Below are positions 5,657-5,916 of a stretch of DNA of 5,916 nucleotides, in pieces (within the stretch, counting starts at the first letter, position 1; each line of letters starts with the position of its first letter). A program made the position numbers and the translations under genes. The notes beneath the pieces are model-generated. The model saw only the letters and a list, made by a program, of their open reading frames with translations. It was not told the DNA's origin and searched no databases. The DNA comes from Leucobacter sp. (GTDB taxonomy: Bacteria; Actinomycetota; Actinomycetes; Actinomycetales; Microbacteriaceae). The stretch covers positions 1 through 5,916 of the forward strand of contig JAGNOB010000136.1 in NCBI GenBank assembly GCA_017990305.1, in the 5' to 3' direction.

Positions 5657-5916
5657 GTGCACGAGGCGCAGAAGCCACAGAACGAGCTTGTTGCGGCGCT
5701 GCGGAGCCTCTTCGTGCTGACCCCCGGCCCTCCCGGCCCGCGGCGGTGGATCGCGACGCGGGCGGCGCTCTCGATGGGCATCCCGCTCGCCGCCCTCACG
5801 CTTGCCGGGCGGCCGGACCTCGGGCTCATGGCGGGCACCGGCGCGTTCCTCGCGCTGTTCTTTGCGGGCTCCCCAGCGGCGGAGCGTGCGCGCGTGCTTC
5901 CCGTCATTGGCGCGGG
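5657..5916 (+). CDS. FUSC-family membrane protein, N-terminal part (runs off the window)
   Basis: The open frame from GTG 5657 gives 86 codons before the window ends. A charged cytosolic lead (VHEAQKPQNELVAALRSLF) is followed by PRRWIATRAALSMGIPLAALTLAGR (28-52) and LGLMAGTGAFLALFFAG (55-71), two hydrophobic helices separated by GRPDLG, then AERARVLPVIGAG starting a third. This resembles the first helices of actinobacterial FUSC (fusaric acid resistance / aromatic-acid exporter-like) proteins, where a RAALS...P...G.pdlg...tGAF pattern is usual; such proteins are predicted membrane efflux components. AGGGGAG 4-5 nt upstream supports the GTG. It lies after a terminator, with its own candidate promoter, so it is probably not part of the catabolic module. 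Its C-terminal half is not visible, so completeness cannot be judged. Confidence 0.75.
   Translation, partial: MHEAQKPQNELVAALRSLFVLTPGPPGPRRWIATRAALSMGIPLAALTLAGRPDLGLMAGTGAFLALFFAGSPAAERARVLPVIGA

Overview
The window is GC-rich DNA with dense codon-position bias toward G/C. Short 4-nt gene overlaps (GTGA, ATGA), a GTG start and U-tract-less hairpin terminators suggest a high-GC actinobacterium. Protein style, especially the FUSC start at the right end, fits Micrococcales/Microbacteriaceae (Leucobacter-like), but that placement is inference from memory of similar proteins. No RNA gene, insertion sequence, CRISPR array or integration site is visible.

Layout: all recognised genes are on the + strand. 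(1) 54-1406 encodes an MFS transporter of the metabolite:H+ symporter (MHS) type. (2) 1403-1804 encodes a RidA-family enamine/imine deaminase and overlaps the transporter by 4 nt. (3) 1801-2439 encodes a divergent RraA/HMG-aldolase-like protein, again overlapping by 4 nt. A perfect 13-bp hairpin (2444-2477) then probably ends or attenuates this first unit. (4) 2543-4237 encodes a thiamine-diphosphate enzyme of the acetolactate synthase/benzoylformate decarboxylase superfamily. (5) 4258-5526, 20 nt further on, encodes an M20 carbamoylase/allantoate-amidohydrolase-like metallohydrolase. A perfect 11-bp hairpin (5545-5577) closes this unit. (6) 5657 to the window end is the start of a FUSC-family membrane protein, apparently a separate transcription unit, with its Shine-Dalgarno inside a perfect 8-bp hairpin.

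Working idea (inference): genes 1-5 form one catabolic module for an imported small organic acid carrying an N-carbamoyl, amide or similar C-N group. The transporter brings it in, the M20 enzyme cleaves the C-N bond, RidA clears a reactive enamine/imine to a 2-oxo acid, and the RraA-like protein and the ThDP enzyme carry out C-C bond cleavage, decarboxylation or carboligation. The substrate is not evident. The RraA-like protein lacks the usual catalytic Arg and the M20 enzyme lacks residues of the usual carboxylate clamp, so the module is unlikely to be a standard allantoin, uracil or gallate pathway and may be undescribed.
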